From NCBI RefSeq assembly GCF_001550065.1, contig NZ_LRUB01000002.1, positions 181,925-245,924 of the forward strand: 64,000 bases of DNA. Direction: 5' to 3'. Positions 8,696 through 17,244 of this stretch are shown here, piece by piece. The first letter of the stretch is position 1; each line of letters begins with the position of its first letter. This stretch comes from Kordiimonas lipolytica. GTDB taxonomy: Bacteria > Pseudomonadota > Alphaproteobacteria > Sphingomonadales > Kordiimonadaceae. The notes below the pieces were generated by a model that saw only the letters and a list, made by a program, of their open reading frames with translations, had not been told where the DNA came from and ran no database searches. The translations under genes and the position numbers were made by a program.

Positions 8696-8777
8696 CCCTG
8701 AAACAAGTTCAGGGTGACAGATGAGTGGGGTGGACGGCTTAAGCAACTCAGGTCGTCATGCTGAACTTGTTTCAGCA
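8696..8777. repeat. Pair of dispersed inverted-repeat elements
   Basis: Two related hairpins: CCCTGAA-acaag-TTCAGGG (8696-8714) and TGCTGAA-cttgt-TTCAGCA (8759-8777). Their arms are reverse complements of each other's theme (gaac.gttt.cag). A near-identical arrangement occurs at 58475-58590, so this is a dispersed intergenic element of the kind common in alphaproteobacterial genomes. It may also act as a terminator between convergent or codirectional genes. Confidence 0.7.
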
Positions 8778-8817
8778 TCCATACAGCAGTTGGCGAATGA
8801 CGACCTGTTAACTTGGC

Positions 8818-9783
8818 CTACGCCGCGTCTGTGGCGCAGATCAGCTCATGCTGGATCGCGGGCTCGAACGCCGAATGGCCTGCCACCGGCACCATCTTCA
8901 GCGTCGCCCACGGCATGGCCTGCGCCAGCTCCCACGCGCTTGTCGGTGGGCAGATGGCGTCATAGCGGCCCTGCACAATGGTGGTGGGCACGCCCCTGAG
9001 CTTATGGGCGTCGTCCAGAATCTGGTTGTCGGCCTCAAGGAAGCTGCGGTGCTTGAAATAGTGGGCCTCGATCCGCGCGAAGGCGAGCGCGAAAACAGGA
9101 TCCACCGAATGGGCGCGTTGTTCTTCATCGGGCACCAGTGTCACGGTGCTGCCTTCCCACAGGCTCCATTCCTTGGCGAAGGTCAGGCGGTCTTCTTCCC
9201 AGTCAGGGTCCACCAGGCGCTTATAATAGGCGCTGATCAGGTCACCGCGCTCTTCTTCCGGGATCGGGCCGCAGAAACGCGCCCAGGCTTCGGGGAAAAT
9301 GCTGCTGGTGCCGCCACGATAGAACCAGTCCAGCTCGCGCTGGCGCGACAGGAAAATGCCGCGCAGGATCAGGCCACGCGTGCGTTCTGGAAAGGCCTGG
9401 CCATACAGAAGCGACAGGGTGCTGCCCCAAGACCCGCCAAACAGGAACCAGCTGTCGATATTCAGATGTTGCCGGATGGCTTCCATGTCGGCCACCAGAT
9501 GCTGGCTGGTGTTGTGGTCGAGGGACGCGTGCGGGCGGCTTTTGCCGCAGCCGCGCTGGTCAAACAATATGATGCGGTATTTCGCCGGGTTGAAGAAACG
9601 CCGCTGGATCGGGCTGGTGCCGCCGCCAGGGCCGCCATGGACAAACACAATCGGTGCGCCCACCGGGTTGCCGGACTGCTCCACATAAATCTCATGCCCG
9701 CCTGGCACTTTCAGGCGTTCGCTCGCATACGGCTCGATGGATGGATAAAGAGAGCGGAGGGTTGTTGTACTGTCTGCGCGCAC
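8818..9783 (-). CDS. pip: Proline iminopeptidase
   Basis: Alpha/beta-hydrolase that releases N-terminal proline from peptides in the cytoplasm (family S33). The 321 residues are typical. Seen are the oxyanion loop HGGPGGG, FDQRGCGKS, the nucleophile elbow GGSWGS with the catalytic serine, the acidic residue in VQGRYDAICP and the catalytic histidine in VAGHSAF. Start is GTG at 9783 with GGGACAG upstream. It lies downstream of the HAD-IB gene with about 120 nt between, so cotranscription is uncertain. Confidence 0.93.
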   Translation of the reverse strand: MRADSTTTLRSLYPSIEPYASERLKVPGGHEIYVEQSGNPVGAPIVFVHGGPGGGTSPIQRRFFNPAKYRIILFDQRGCGKSRPHASLDHNTSQHLVADMEAIRQHLNIDSWFLFGGSWGSTLSLLYGQAFPERTRGLILRGIFLSRQRELDWFYRGGTSSIFPEAWARFCGPIPEEERGDLISAYYKRLVDPDWEEDRLTFAKEWSLWEGSTVTLVPDEEQRAHSVDPVFALAFARIEAHYFKHRSFLEADNQILDDAHKLRGVPTTIVQGRYDAICPPTSAWELAQAMPWATLKMVPVAGHSAFEPAIQHELICATDAA

Positions 9784-9907
9784 CGTGCTGTCCCGATTTT
9801 TTTTGTCTTAGGTTTCAGCCAGAATAAGCCGCAGAAGTTAATAATACAAGAAACACAGGTTGCCCGGCCCCATCCGCAGGGTCGCGCCAGCCGACGCCGC
9901 TTAGGCG

Positions 9908-10576
9908 TCAATGCCAGATGGCTGTTTCCACCCGGTCGTGCTGGCTGGCATACTGGCGCAGCTTGCGGGTTGGGTTCACTGCAACGGCTGAATCCACCAG
10001 ATCAAGGGTCGGTATATCGCTGTGGTCATCGGTATAGAAAAGGGTCTCCAGGCCGCCCAGTTTCTGCCCCTGGATCAACTGCTGAACCATGGCCCGCTTT
10101 GCGTCGCCATAACAATTGTCACCCTGGATGCGGGGGATCACCATGCCGTTCCGCGTCTCCAGCCTCGTGGCCACCAGGTGGTTGAAACCAAGTTTGTTGG
10201 CGATGGGGGCGGCATAGAAGGCATAGCTGGCGGTGGCCAGCACAAGGATGTCGCCTTGGGCCTTGTGCCTGGAAATGGCGCTCAGCGCGTCCGTATAGCA
10301 TTTCCCGCGCACGATCATGTTGGCGAAGGCATCGGCTGCGCCCTCTAGGTGGGCAAGCGGTTTAGTGCCAACCAGCAGGTGGAACATGACTTCCTTCAAT
10401 CGGCTGCGGGAAAAAGCCTTGAGCTTGTAGGCCGCCATCACCAGCAACATCACCGGCGTCAACAGCAGGCGGTGGGGAGCATAATGCCATGCGTACCAAA
10501 GCAGAAAAGGCGTGTAGCTGCCAAATCTGATGATGGTTCGGTCCAGATCGAAGATGACAAGTCTTTGGCGCTGCAT
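9908..10576 (-). CDS. HAD-IB family phosphatase
   Basis: HAD-superfamily hydrolase of the IB (SerB-like) class, 222 residues. Motif I is FDLDRT with the nucleophilic aspartate, motif II is ATAS, and motif IV is YTDDHSD. The cap contains a hydrophobic segment (LLTPVMLLVMAA) that suggests membrane association. Members act on small phosphomonoesters such as phosphoserine or glycerol-phosphate type lipids. It starts two bases after the stop of the upstream nucleotidyltransferase, so it belongs to that operon. With the glycerophosphotransferase-like gene it probably processes a phosphorylated alcohol intermediate. Substrate not known. Confidence 0.85.
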   Translation of the reverse strand: MQRQRLVIFDLDRTIIRFGSYTPFLLWYAWHYAPHRLLLTPVMLLVMAAYKLKAFSRSRLKEVMFHLLVGTKPLAHLEGAADAFANMIVRGKCYTDALSAISRHKAQGDILVLATASYAFYAAPIANKLGFNHLVATRLETRNGMVIPRIQGDNCYGDAKRAMVQQLIQGQKLGGLETLFYTDDHSDIPTLDLVDSAVAVNPTRKLRQYASQHDRVETAIWH

Positions 10577-10578
10577 AA

Positions 10579-11376
10579 TCAGGTATCCAGAATCTCGCTG
10601 GCGATCATGACATCCGAAGGCTTGTCTACATCGATGGACAAATGGGCTTCCTTGAGGATGACGGGGTGGACCGTGGCACCAATGGAGTGGGAGGCGCGGC
10701 TGAAAGCGCTTTCCAGGCTCAAGAGGCGCAAGGCAAAAGCGATAAAGACCAGTGGGCCGAAATGCCAGGCAAGCCGCCAGACGCGCTTGCGGTTATGTTC
10801 GATACCAGCCCAGAAGGCCAGGACCGAGCGGGCGCGTTGTCCCTTCAGCAGGAACAGGTTGCAGCTGGTGTAGGCCGCGCCCCGCGCGAACTTCAGCCAT
10901 GTGCGGCGGGCCGCCGGTATCTTGGCCAGCACTGTTTCCGCCGGCACCAGCCCCACGGCGATATCGGTGTCCAAAGGCTGGCCGTCGAGGAAAGCCGCGA
11001 CATCGCTACCCGTCAGCAATACATGATCGCATGTGGTTACCAGGGTCGGCTGGTTGCTTGGGTGACTGTCGAGGAAATCCACGATGCTGCCACAGATGGA
11101 ATCGCCGCTGGCGACAAAAGTTACATCGCGCCGTGCCTTGAACGGCTCGAAATCTTCGAGCGCCGCCATGTCTTCGGGCGACTGGGTCAGGATGAAGATA
11201 TCTGACACACGCCCCGATGCATCGAGCGCGTCCACGACACGGTTGAGCATGGCGCGTCCGCCGATATGGGCGGCGGCCTTGTATTTGACGTTGAACATGT
11301 CCGCGACCGGGTCGCCCTCCGGGCGGCGGCCAGCAAGGACAATTACCCGTATTTTTTCAGCGGTACAGGTTGACAC
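10579..11376 (-). CDS. Nucleotidyltransferase (MobA-like NTP transferase fold), paralogue 1
   Basis: A 265-residue NTP-transferase-fold protein. The N-terminal nucleotide loop is VIVLAGRRPEG, followed by KYKAA and GGRAMLNRV; DVDKPSD near the C terminus is a metal-binding type motif. It shares with the second nucleotidyltransferase of the cluster (12880-13692) the order LA..R, ML.RV, SCNL and D.D.P.D, so they are paralogues. It probably activates a phospho-sugar or phospho-alcohol as a nucleotide derivative. GTG start at 11376, overlapping the end of the glycerophosphotransferase-like gene by 34 bp, so translation is likely coupled. A hydrophobic patch (FGPLVFIAFALRLL) lies near residue 205. 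Confidence 0.8.
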   Translation of the reverse strand: MSTCTAEKIRVIVLAGRRPEGDPVADMFNVKYKAAAHIGGRAMLNRVVDALDASGRVSDIFILTQSPEDMAALEDFEPFKARRDVTFVASGDSICGSIVDFLDSHPSNQPTLVTTCDHVLLTGSDVAAFLDGQPLDTDIAVGLVPAETVLAKIPAARRTWLKFARGAAYTSCNLFLLKGQRARSVLAFWAGIEHNRKRVWRLAWHFGPLVFIAFALRLLSLESAFSRASHSIGATVHPVILKEAHLSIDVDKPSDVMIASEILDT

Positions 11377-12533
11377 GTATCTAGCCCCAGAAAGTTACAA
11401 TAGGCTTCGGCGGCACGCTGTGCGGATGATTTTTGCTGAAGGTCGATAGACGACTTGAAGAGCTTCTGTTGCTCCGCCCTGTAGGCGTGAGGCGTTTCAA
11501 GTGCGGCCTTCAAAGCTTGGTCGAGTTGGTCAATTGAGGACGCAACGGGGCCGAGGGTCCAGAATTTATATTTCGGGTCGCGCTGCCAGTCCGCGCCGTG
11601 TCCGTTAAGGAAGATGCAGGGCCGTGGACGGGCAATGAATTCATACACCTGACTGGAGACGTCACCCAGATAGATGTCGGCCGAGCGTATGTGGGTCATG
11701 TCCATGCAGGCCGGGCTGCCGGTGTCGATCAGGATATTGTCGCTGTTCTTGAAACGCTTGGCCAAATCCTTCCGCCAGCGCACCACCCGGTTGGTCAGTG
11801 ACGTATGGATGCGGCGCTTGTAGAGCATCACATGAGGCGCAAAGATCAGGTTGAAATCCTTGTTGTTCGCGAAATAGTCCAGAACCTCTTCGCCCATGGT
11901 GAACCAGGAAGACAGGTAAGGATCGAAGTGTGGGTTATAGAGCACGATCGGTCGCTGGTTCTTGAACGGACGGTGGACGATATTTTCCTCCGCCAGAGCA
12001 TCGAACTTCATATAGCCGATCACGGCGCTGTTTTCCGGCTGCACGATGCCAAGGGCGATCATCCGGTCGCGGTGTTTGTCACCAGGCAGGAAAACATAAT
12101 CGAATTTGGAGATATTGTCCGACCAGGCGACGTCCCGGTCGCCAGCACCATGGCAGACACGGACCATTTTCAGGTGGGTCAGGCCAAAGACCTCACGCAG
12201 CATCAGGCTGGTGCGCTCCGGCACCACCAGGGTGTCCAACTGGCGGAAATGGTCGAGGTTGTTTTTCAAAACAGCGATGCGCTTGAATGGCGCGACTTTG
12301 TTCAAGAGCTTGTCGAGCACTTTGTAGACAAGCGGCACATCAAGCAGCGTGAACTGACAGCGGGGCGTATCGCCCGCAATTTCGCGGACCATTTCAAGTT
12401 GTTCTTCAGTGGAGGCGAAAACCTCAATTTCCACATCATCAGCAGTGCCTGCCAGCGCCGGAATCATGGGCGCAAGATGGCTGACCTGATGAGCGGCATC
12501 ATGGTTGAACAGAAATCCAATGCGGTGTGGCAT
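11343..12533 (-). CDS. CDP-glycerol glycerophosphotransferase-like protein
   Basis: A 396-residue GT-B-like protein resembling the teichoic-acid glycerophosphotransferase (TagB/TagF) family, which moves glycerol-phosphate from CDP-glycerol to a lipid-linked or sugar acceptor. Visible family-like features are RVCHGAGDRD, the YVFLPGDKHRD block, VIGYMKFDAL, IVLYNPHFDPYLSSW, LIFAPH and the donor-site segment SADIYLGDVSSQVYEF ahead of RPCIFLNGHG. Gram-negative alphaproteobacteria have no teichoic acid, so a surface glycan or an anionic lipid head group is the probable target. First gene of the set 12533-9908; its promoter should lie in the 346-bp gap upstream. The acceptor cannot be read from sequence. 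Confidence 0.8.
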   Translation of the reverse strand: MPHRIGFLFNHDAAHQVSHLAPMIPALAGTADDVEIEVFASTEEQLEMVREIAGDTPRCQFTLLDVPLVYKVLDKLLNKVAPFKRIAVLKNNLDHFRQLDTLVVPERTSLMLREVFGLTHLKMVRVCHGAGDRDVAWSDNISKFDYVFLPGDKHRDRMIALGIVQPENSAVIGYMKFDALAEENIVHRPFKNQRPIVLYNPHFDPYLSSWFTMGEEVLDYFANNKDFNLIFAPHVMLYKRRIHTSLTNRVVRWRKDLAKRFKNSDNILIDTGSPACMDMTHIRSADIYLGDVSSQVYEFIARPRPCIFLNGHGADWQRDPKYKFWTLGPVASSIDQLDQALKAALETPHAYRAEQQKLFKSSIDLQQKSSAQRAAEAYCNFLGLDTCQPVPLKKYG

Positions 12534-12879
12534 AAGCGGCTTCTTTTTTTCTTTCTGCTTTTTATGAGGCCTTACTTAACTCGCGGCCGTCGCGGACATT
12601 TCAGACTAAAAAATAAACAAAGATCAGAACAAAACACTCTGACAAAACGTCGCATAAGGGCTGATTTTGCCCCAAATAAGGCAATTCGACAACCGATATG
12701 CTTCAAACGGGGGCGTTTTCGCTTCAGGACCGAAACAATAAAAAGGCCGTAAACGTTCGTTACACTAGCGTTTCAGAAATGTTTCGTCTTATCGGGGACG
12801 GACCTGATTTAACTAATTTCAGGCTGCAGAAGCGAAAAAAGGTGCCAATGGACGCCTTTTTCTGGATTAAGCTTGGTTG
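12534..12879. other. AT-rich intergenic gap in the nucleotidyltransferase cluster
   Basis: No supported gene in 346 bp. It holds the terminator candidate at 12835-12861 for the upstream nucleotidyltransferase gene and the presumed promoter of the glycerophosphotransferase-like operon. No conserved RNA structure was recognised. Confidence 0.5.
12835..12861. terminator. Rho-independent terminator after nucleotidyltransferase 2
   Basis: AAAAAAGGTG and CGCCTTTTT form a stem with an eight-base loop, bounded by A and T runs, so it can work in either direction. It is 19 nt past the stop of the leftward gene. Confidence 0.65.
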
Positions 12880-13692
12880 CTACTGTGCAGCCATGCGGCG
12901 GGACTTCAGGATTTGATCCGTCAGTTCCATGTCGCCTGGGTTGTCCACATCAATTGGTGCATCGGCGAATGGCATGCGGATCACCTGCACCGTCAATTTC
13001 CAGCGCCGTGACAGGCTCGCGGCCAGCTCGTGAATGGTGGCCAGCTTGTAGCGGTACTTGAGCATGAACATCAGGCCAAAGGCCTTCATGATACGCTGCG
13101 GTTTCTTGCCGAACTGGCCGCCACCCTCGAAAATCTTGGCGGTTTCCAAGGCTTTCTCGTTGGCCAGCGCATAGAGGTTGCAGCTGGACCAGCCACCGTC
13201 CTTGAGATTATGGAAGGCGCGCTTGCCTTCGGGATATGCTTCCAAGATAACGGATGCTGGGGTCATGGCAACGGCTGCATCGGGCTTGTGCTGCTCAATT
13301 TCCTTGCAGAAATGGTCAACCATTTCAGTGGTGTGCAGGGCGTTGTCCCCTGTGGTGATCACGAGTGGGTACGGGTCCTCGATCCGGGCGGCAGCGTCCG
13401 CGACCGAAAGATAGAGGTTTTCCGCGCTCGGCACATACTGAATTTCGCCCTTGTCCAGCATTTTAGCGAGCGCGGGCACAGTCCTGAGCAGCTCTTCGCT
13501 TTCGATTGAAACAAACACACGGTCGATGCCACGGGCGTTTTTTATTTCGCGGATGACGCGTTCCAGCATCACGACACCATCAAGTGTTACCAGGCACTTG
13601 TGGCTGACCCCTTGGGCTTGGGCGACAACGTCGGCGGCGCCGCGACGGCTGGCAGCCAGCACCAAAGCTGTGGCTTTCTTGGTTACAGTCAT
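12880..13692 (-). CDS. Nucleotidyltransferase (NTP transferase fold), paralogue 2
   Basis: A 270-residue MobA-like nucleotidyltransferase. The nucleotide loop ALVLAASRRGAAD is followed by SHKCLVTLDGVVMLERV, a base-site TTGDNALHT, the conserved WSSCNLYAL and the metal motif DVDNPGD near the end. The start ATG 13692 has GGAGGG eight bases upstream; the frame continues to 13713 without a ribosome site. Paralogue of the gene at 10579-11376 but separated from it by a terminator and a promoter gap. Its role is presumably to make an NDP-activated building block used by the adjacent glycerophosphotransferase-like enzyme; this is inference from neighbourhood. Confidence 0.8.
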   Translation of the reverse strand: MTVTKKATALVLAASRRGAADVVAQAQGVSHKCLVTLDGVVMLERVIREIKNARGIDRVFVSIESEELLRTVPALAKMLDKGEIQYVPSAENLYLSVADAAARIEDPYPLVITTGDNALHTTEMVDHFCKEIEQHKPDAAVAMTPASVILEAYPEGKRAFHNLKDGGWSSCNLYALANEKALETAKIFEGGGQFGKKPQRIMKAFGLMFMLKYRYKLATIHELAASLSRRWKLTVQVIRMPFADAPIDVDNPGDMELTDQILKSRRMAAQ

Positions 13693-13733
13693 AGGGTTAT
13701 CCCTCCTACCCAACGGGCATAGTTTAAATCAGA

Positions 13734-15134
13734 CTAGGCCGTTAAGGAAGACATGAGTTTACGAGCGCTTTCGCCCTTCGGAAGTGCCATCAATGTCTCT
13801 CTTGCGGTCTTGTATCTCTCTTTGTCCAGAAGGGTGCCCACACAGCCGTCGAATTTGTCCCAAAGCTGGTCCAGCGTCAGGGGTGCAGCACTTGAGCCCA
13901 CCGGCATTTCAACTTCAATGCTCATGGTGGTGCCAGACTTCAGCGTAACATGAACCTGTGTCGGGAAATCGCTCTCCAGTTTCTCGACATACTCTTTGCG
14001 CACAAGCGGCAACAGCGCGGTAACTTCCGGGCGACTGATCGCGGCCTCTTCATAGTCCGCCAGCGTCGCGTTGCCCGTCAATAGTCCAACAGCCAGTCCA
14101 TATTCAAGGCTGAATTTGGCTTCCATCGAATTGGTTGGGCGCTCATACATCAGGTTCCGGAGGTGCGCAGCCGGCGCACGCACAAAAATTTCCGCCACAT
14201 CAGGGGCTTCAAAGCCATGTTTTTCGCGCAGGAAAAGAAGGCCGTCGAGCGCACGGTGGACGCTGCCACAGTTGGGGAAACGCTTCAGTTTCAGGCCATA
14301 TTCTTCAATATGCAGCGGCGTGCCGATATCCTTGGTCGCGAACTGGACTTTCTGACCATATTCATCCTTGTCTGCCATGGTGGCGCGCAGCTCTTCCACA
14401 TCCTGGCCGACCATCAGCGTTCCCATGCCGTTCGCGGCATGCAGCGTGTTCGCGCCTGCTGTAATGCCGGCCTCGGCGAACTGGGCGGCCTGAACCGCGC
14501 CTGCGGCTGCAAGCCCTGCATGCAGCGGTTTGGTCATGGTGCCGAACTGGCTCATGAAGCCACCGGCAAGGCTTGTTGAAAGCGAAATGGCGTGGGCTGT
14601 TTGCTCGGCATCCAGGCCCATCAGTCGCGCGCATCCGGCAGCCGTGCCTACGGTGCCAACCGTTGCCGTGGCGTGCCAGCCGCGGCTGCGGTGGTAAGGG
14701 TTCACGCCCTGGCCCACACGGCCAACCATCTGCAGGCCAACGATATAGGCATCAAGAAGCGCTTCGCCCGTTAGGTCGCGTTCGTCCGCAATGGCCAGAA
14801 GGGCAGGTACCAGAACTGCGCTGGCGTGGGCTTTTGCTGGATCGAAATTGTCGTCAAAATCAAGGGCATGGGCGGCCGTGCCGTTCACCAGGGCGGCCAT
14901 GGGGGCAGACAGGCCGCCTTCAAAGCCAACCGCGCGGCAGTCGCCTTGGCCCCACCTGCGGGCGAGAGTGAACACTTTGTGTGTAACGTCCTCGCGCGCA
15001 CCGGGCACCATGACAGCGATGGTGTCAATGAAGGCGTCTCGCGCGCGGTCAAGCGCCAGGCTCGACCAGGAGGCGTCTACGCCAGTCGTCCAGGCTGCAA
15101 AAGCGTGCAGCGGGTTATCCGAATTGACCTTCAT
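13734..15134 (-). CDS. MmgE/PrpD family protein
   Basis: A 466-residue member of the MmgE/PrpD family (2-methylcitrate dehydratase and cis-aconitate decarboxylase relatives). Seen are NGTAAHALDFDDNFDPAKAH, which carries the family's conserved Asp/His residues, the SRGWHATATVGTVGTAA block and KPLHAGLAAAGAVQAA. These enzymes dehydrate or decarboxylate tricarboxylic acids in the cytoplasm, but no prpB or prpC gene is nearby, so the substrate is open. ATG 15134 follows AAGGGA. Divergent from the Mla operon. Confidence 0.9.
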   Translation of the reverse strand: MKVNSDNPLHAFAAWTTGVDASWSSLALDRARDAFIDTIAVMVPGAREDVTHKVFTLARRWGQGDCRAVGFEGGLSAPMAALVNGTAAHALDFDDNFDPAKAHASAVLVPALLAIADERDLTGEALLDAYIVGLQMVGRVGQGVNPYHRSRGWHATATVGTVGTAAGCARLMGLDAEQTAHAISLSTSLAGGFMSQFGTMTKPLHAGLAAAGAVQAAQFAEAGITAGANTLHAANGMGTLMVGQDVEELRATMADKDEYGQKVQFATKDIGTPLHIEEYGLKLKRFPNCGSVHRALDGLLFLREKHGFEAPDVAEIFVRAPAAHLRNLMYERPTNSMEAKFSLEYGLAVGLLTGNATLADYEEAAISRPEVTALLPLVRKEYVEKLESDFPTQVHVTLKSGTTMSIEVEMPVGSSAAPLTLDQLWDKFDGCVGTLLDKERYKTARETLMALPKGESARKLMSSLTA

Positions 15135-15292
15135 ATGTCCCTTGGTATCTTATATGACTTGTGTGTTGGTCTGAATTCAGCAAGATTTATTTATAGTTAA
15201 ATAAAACCGGCAGATAAAGCCTGTGTTTGTTTTCCAGGCGGCCTCTATTTGCTGTTTTGGGTTTTTGAAATCAAGAGGGAAGTGGCAAAAAA

Positions 15293-16432
15293 TTGGCGGA
15301 TGCCCGGACAGGTAACGGCTTTGTAACGGTGGAAAGTGGCAGCCCCAGCGCCTTGGTGCGCCTGCGCGGCGACTGGATCATCGATAATGCTGTCGATATC
15401 GACAATGCCATGCCGGGCATTGTGGCGGCCTGTGAAGCGGGCGCCGTTGTCGACTGTTCGGAAATCACAAGCCTTGATACCACGGGTGCCGTGCTGATCC
15501 GCCGTTATTGTGCCGCCATCGAGGATGCCGGTGCCGCAGTGCTCACAGGCGTTCTGGCGGCCCACAAAACCCTTTTGGAAGTTATCTCCTGCTGCCCGCC
15601 GCCTGCCAAAACAGAACCCGATCATGTCGCCTGGTATCTGATGCCTCTCCTTCAGGCGGGTGAAGCCACCATGACGGCGCTCCGGTCGTCAGCCCGGCTC
15701 CTGGGGTTCCTTGGGTTTGTGCTGATGCGCCTTTTTGGCTCGTTGTTTGACCTGGGGCGTATTCGCCTGGTGCCGGTGGTGCACCAGATGGAAGTGGTGG
15801 GGCTGCAGTCCATGGGAATCGTGGGGCTGATTTCCTTCCTGATCGGTGCCGTGATGGTGAACCAGGGGGCTATCCAGCTGGCCAAGTTCGGCGCCGATAT
15901 TTTCGTTATCGACATGCTTGGCATTGGCCATCTGCGGGAACTGGGTATTCTTTTGACCGCTATTATTATAGCGGGCCGGTCCGGCAGCGCCTTCACGGCC
16001 CAGATCGGATCGATGGTGCTGCATGAAGAAGTGGACGCCATGAAGACGCTGGGGATGGAACCCATTGATGTGCTGGTGCTGCCGCGCCTTGTGGCGCTGA
16101 CGGTATGCCTGCCGCTTCTGGCATTCTATGCCGATGTGGTGGGGATCGCGGGCGGCGCGTTGATGGCATGGATCCAGCTGGATATCACGCCCGCCAATTT
16201 CCTGACCTATTTCCGGGAAGTGATCTCGATCGACCACTATTGGGTTGGCATCATCAAGGCGCCTTTCTTTGCCGCAGTTATCGCCACAACCGGCTGCTAC
16301 CACGGCCTCAGGGTACATGGCAGCGCCGATGCGCTGGGTATGCGCACAACCAGAAGCGTGGTGCAATCCATCTTCCTGGTGATCGTGCTTGATGCCCTGT
16401 TCGCTATCTTTTTCACCAGTGTGGGGCTATAG
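15293..16432 (+). CDS. MlaE-family ABC transporter permease with fused STAS domain
   Basis: Inner-membrane permease of a Mla-type phospholipid transport system that keeps outer-membrane lipid asymmetry. The first 90 or so residues form a STAS domain (VRLRGDWIID, VVDCSEITSLDTTGAVLI), the role played by separate MlaB in Escherichia coli. The permease core follows with the MlaE signature ELGILLTAIIIAGRSGSAFTAQ split by helices, then HEEVDAMKTLGMEPIDVLVLPR. Start is TTG 15293 after AGAGGGAAG. First gene of the operon with the ATPase, MCE protein and lipoprotein. Confidence 0.93.
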   Translation: MADARTGNGFVTVESGSPSALVRLRGDWIIDNAVDIDNAMPGIVAACEAGAVVDCSEITSLDTTGAVLIRRYCAAIEDAGAAVLTGVLAAHKTLLEVISCCPPPAKTEPDHVAWYLMPLLQAGEATMTALRSSARLLGFLGFVLMRLFGSLFDLGRIRLVPVVHQMEVVGLQSMGIVGLISFLIGAVMVNQGAIQLAKFGADIFVIDMLGIGHLRELGILLTAIIIAGRSGSAFTAQIGSMVLHEEVDAMKTLGMEPIDVLVLPRLVALTVCLPLLAFYADVVGIAGGALMAWIQLDITPANFLTYFREVISIDHYWVGIIKAPFFAAVIATTGCYHGLRVHGSADALGMRTTRSVVQSIFLVIVLDALFAIFFTSVGL

Positions 16433-16435
16433 GCG

Positions 16436-17212
16436 GTGGCTAACAAGAAACCGGACATCGTTGTAAAGGTGCGGGACCTCAAGACCGCCTTCGGCACCCA
16501 TGTGGTGCATGACGGTCTCAATCTGGATGTCAGGCGCGGGGAAATTCTGGGTGTTGTCGGTGGCTCGGGCACGGGTAAGTCAGTGCTGCTGAAGGCCATT
16601 ATCGGGCTTCTGAAACCTCAGAGCGGCACGATCGAGATCAATGGTCAAGACCGGGCCACGATGAGCAATGAAGAAGACAGGCTTTCCCGGCGGGACTGGG
16701 GGGTCTTGTTTCAGGATGGGGCGCTCTTTTCATCGCTGACGGTGGCGCAAAACATCCAGGTGCCGCTTCGGGAACATTTTCACATGTCCCACAGCCTGAT
16801 GAAGGACTTGGCGCTTTCGAAGTTGCAGATGGCAGGCTTGTCGCTGGATGCGGCGGCCAAGTTCCCCAGCGATCTTTCTGGCGGCATGCGCAAGCGCGCC
16901 GCACTCGCGCGCTCATTGGCGCTCGATCCGGACCTTCTTTTTCTCGATGAGCCCACAGCCGGGCTCGACCCTATCGGCGCAGCGGCGTTTGATGAACTGG
17001 TACAGGAACTCTGTCGCTCGCTGGGGCTTACGGTTTTTCTTGTGACCCACGATCTCGACACACTTGTCAGAGTATGCGACCGTATCGCGGTGCTAGGGGA
17101 TCAGAAAATCCTGATCAACGCGCCGCTTGAGGAAGTGATGGCGTTTGATCACCCTTGGGTGCAGGAATATTTTCACGGTCCCCGTGCGCGGGCCGCAGGC
17201 GCAAAAGACTAG
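16436..17212 (+). CDS. MlaF-family ABC transporter ATP-binding protein
   Basis: ATPase that powers the Mla-type lipid transporter. The 258 residues contain Walker A GGSGTGKS, the Q-loop LFQDGALF, the signature LSGGMRKRAALARSLA, Walker B LLFLDEPTAGLDP and the H-loop LVTHDLD. The variant signature SGGM is characteristic of MlaF and plant TGD3. GTG 16436 begins three bases after the permease stop, so translation is coupled. Confidence 0.95.
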   Translation: MANKKPDIVVKVRDLKTAFGTHVVHDGLNLDVRRGEILGVVGGSGTGKSVLLKAIIGLLKPQSGTIEINGQDRATMSNEEDRLSRRDWGVLFQDGALFSSLTVAQNIQVPLREHFHMSHSLMKDLALSKLQMAGLSLDAAAKFPSDLSGGMRKRAALARSLALDPDLLFLDEPTAGLDPIGAAAFDELVQELCRSLGLTVFLVTHDLDTLVRVCDRIAVLGDQKILINAPLEEVMAFDHPWVQEYFHGPRARAAGAKD

Positions 17213-17244
17213 TGCCAAAGACGAGATAGGACAGGCAACGGCTT

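Noticed and set aside
8848..10185. 445-residue plus-strand frame
   Set aside because: Antisense to the iminopeptidase and HAD genes, which carry intact catalytic motifs.
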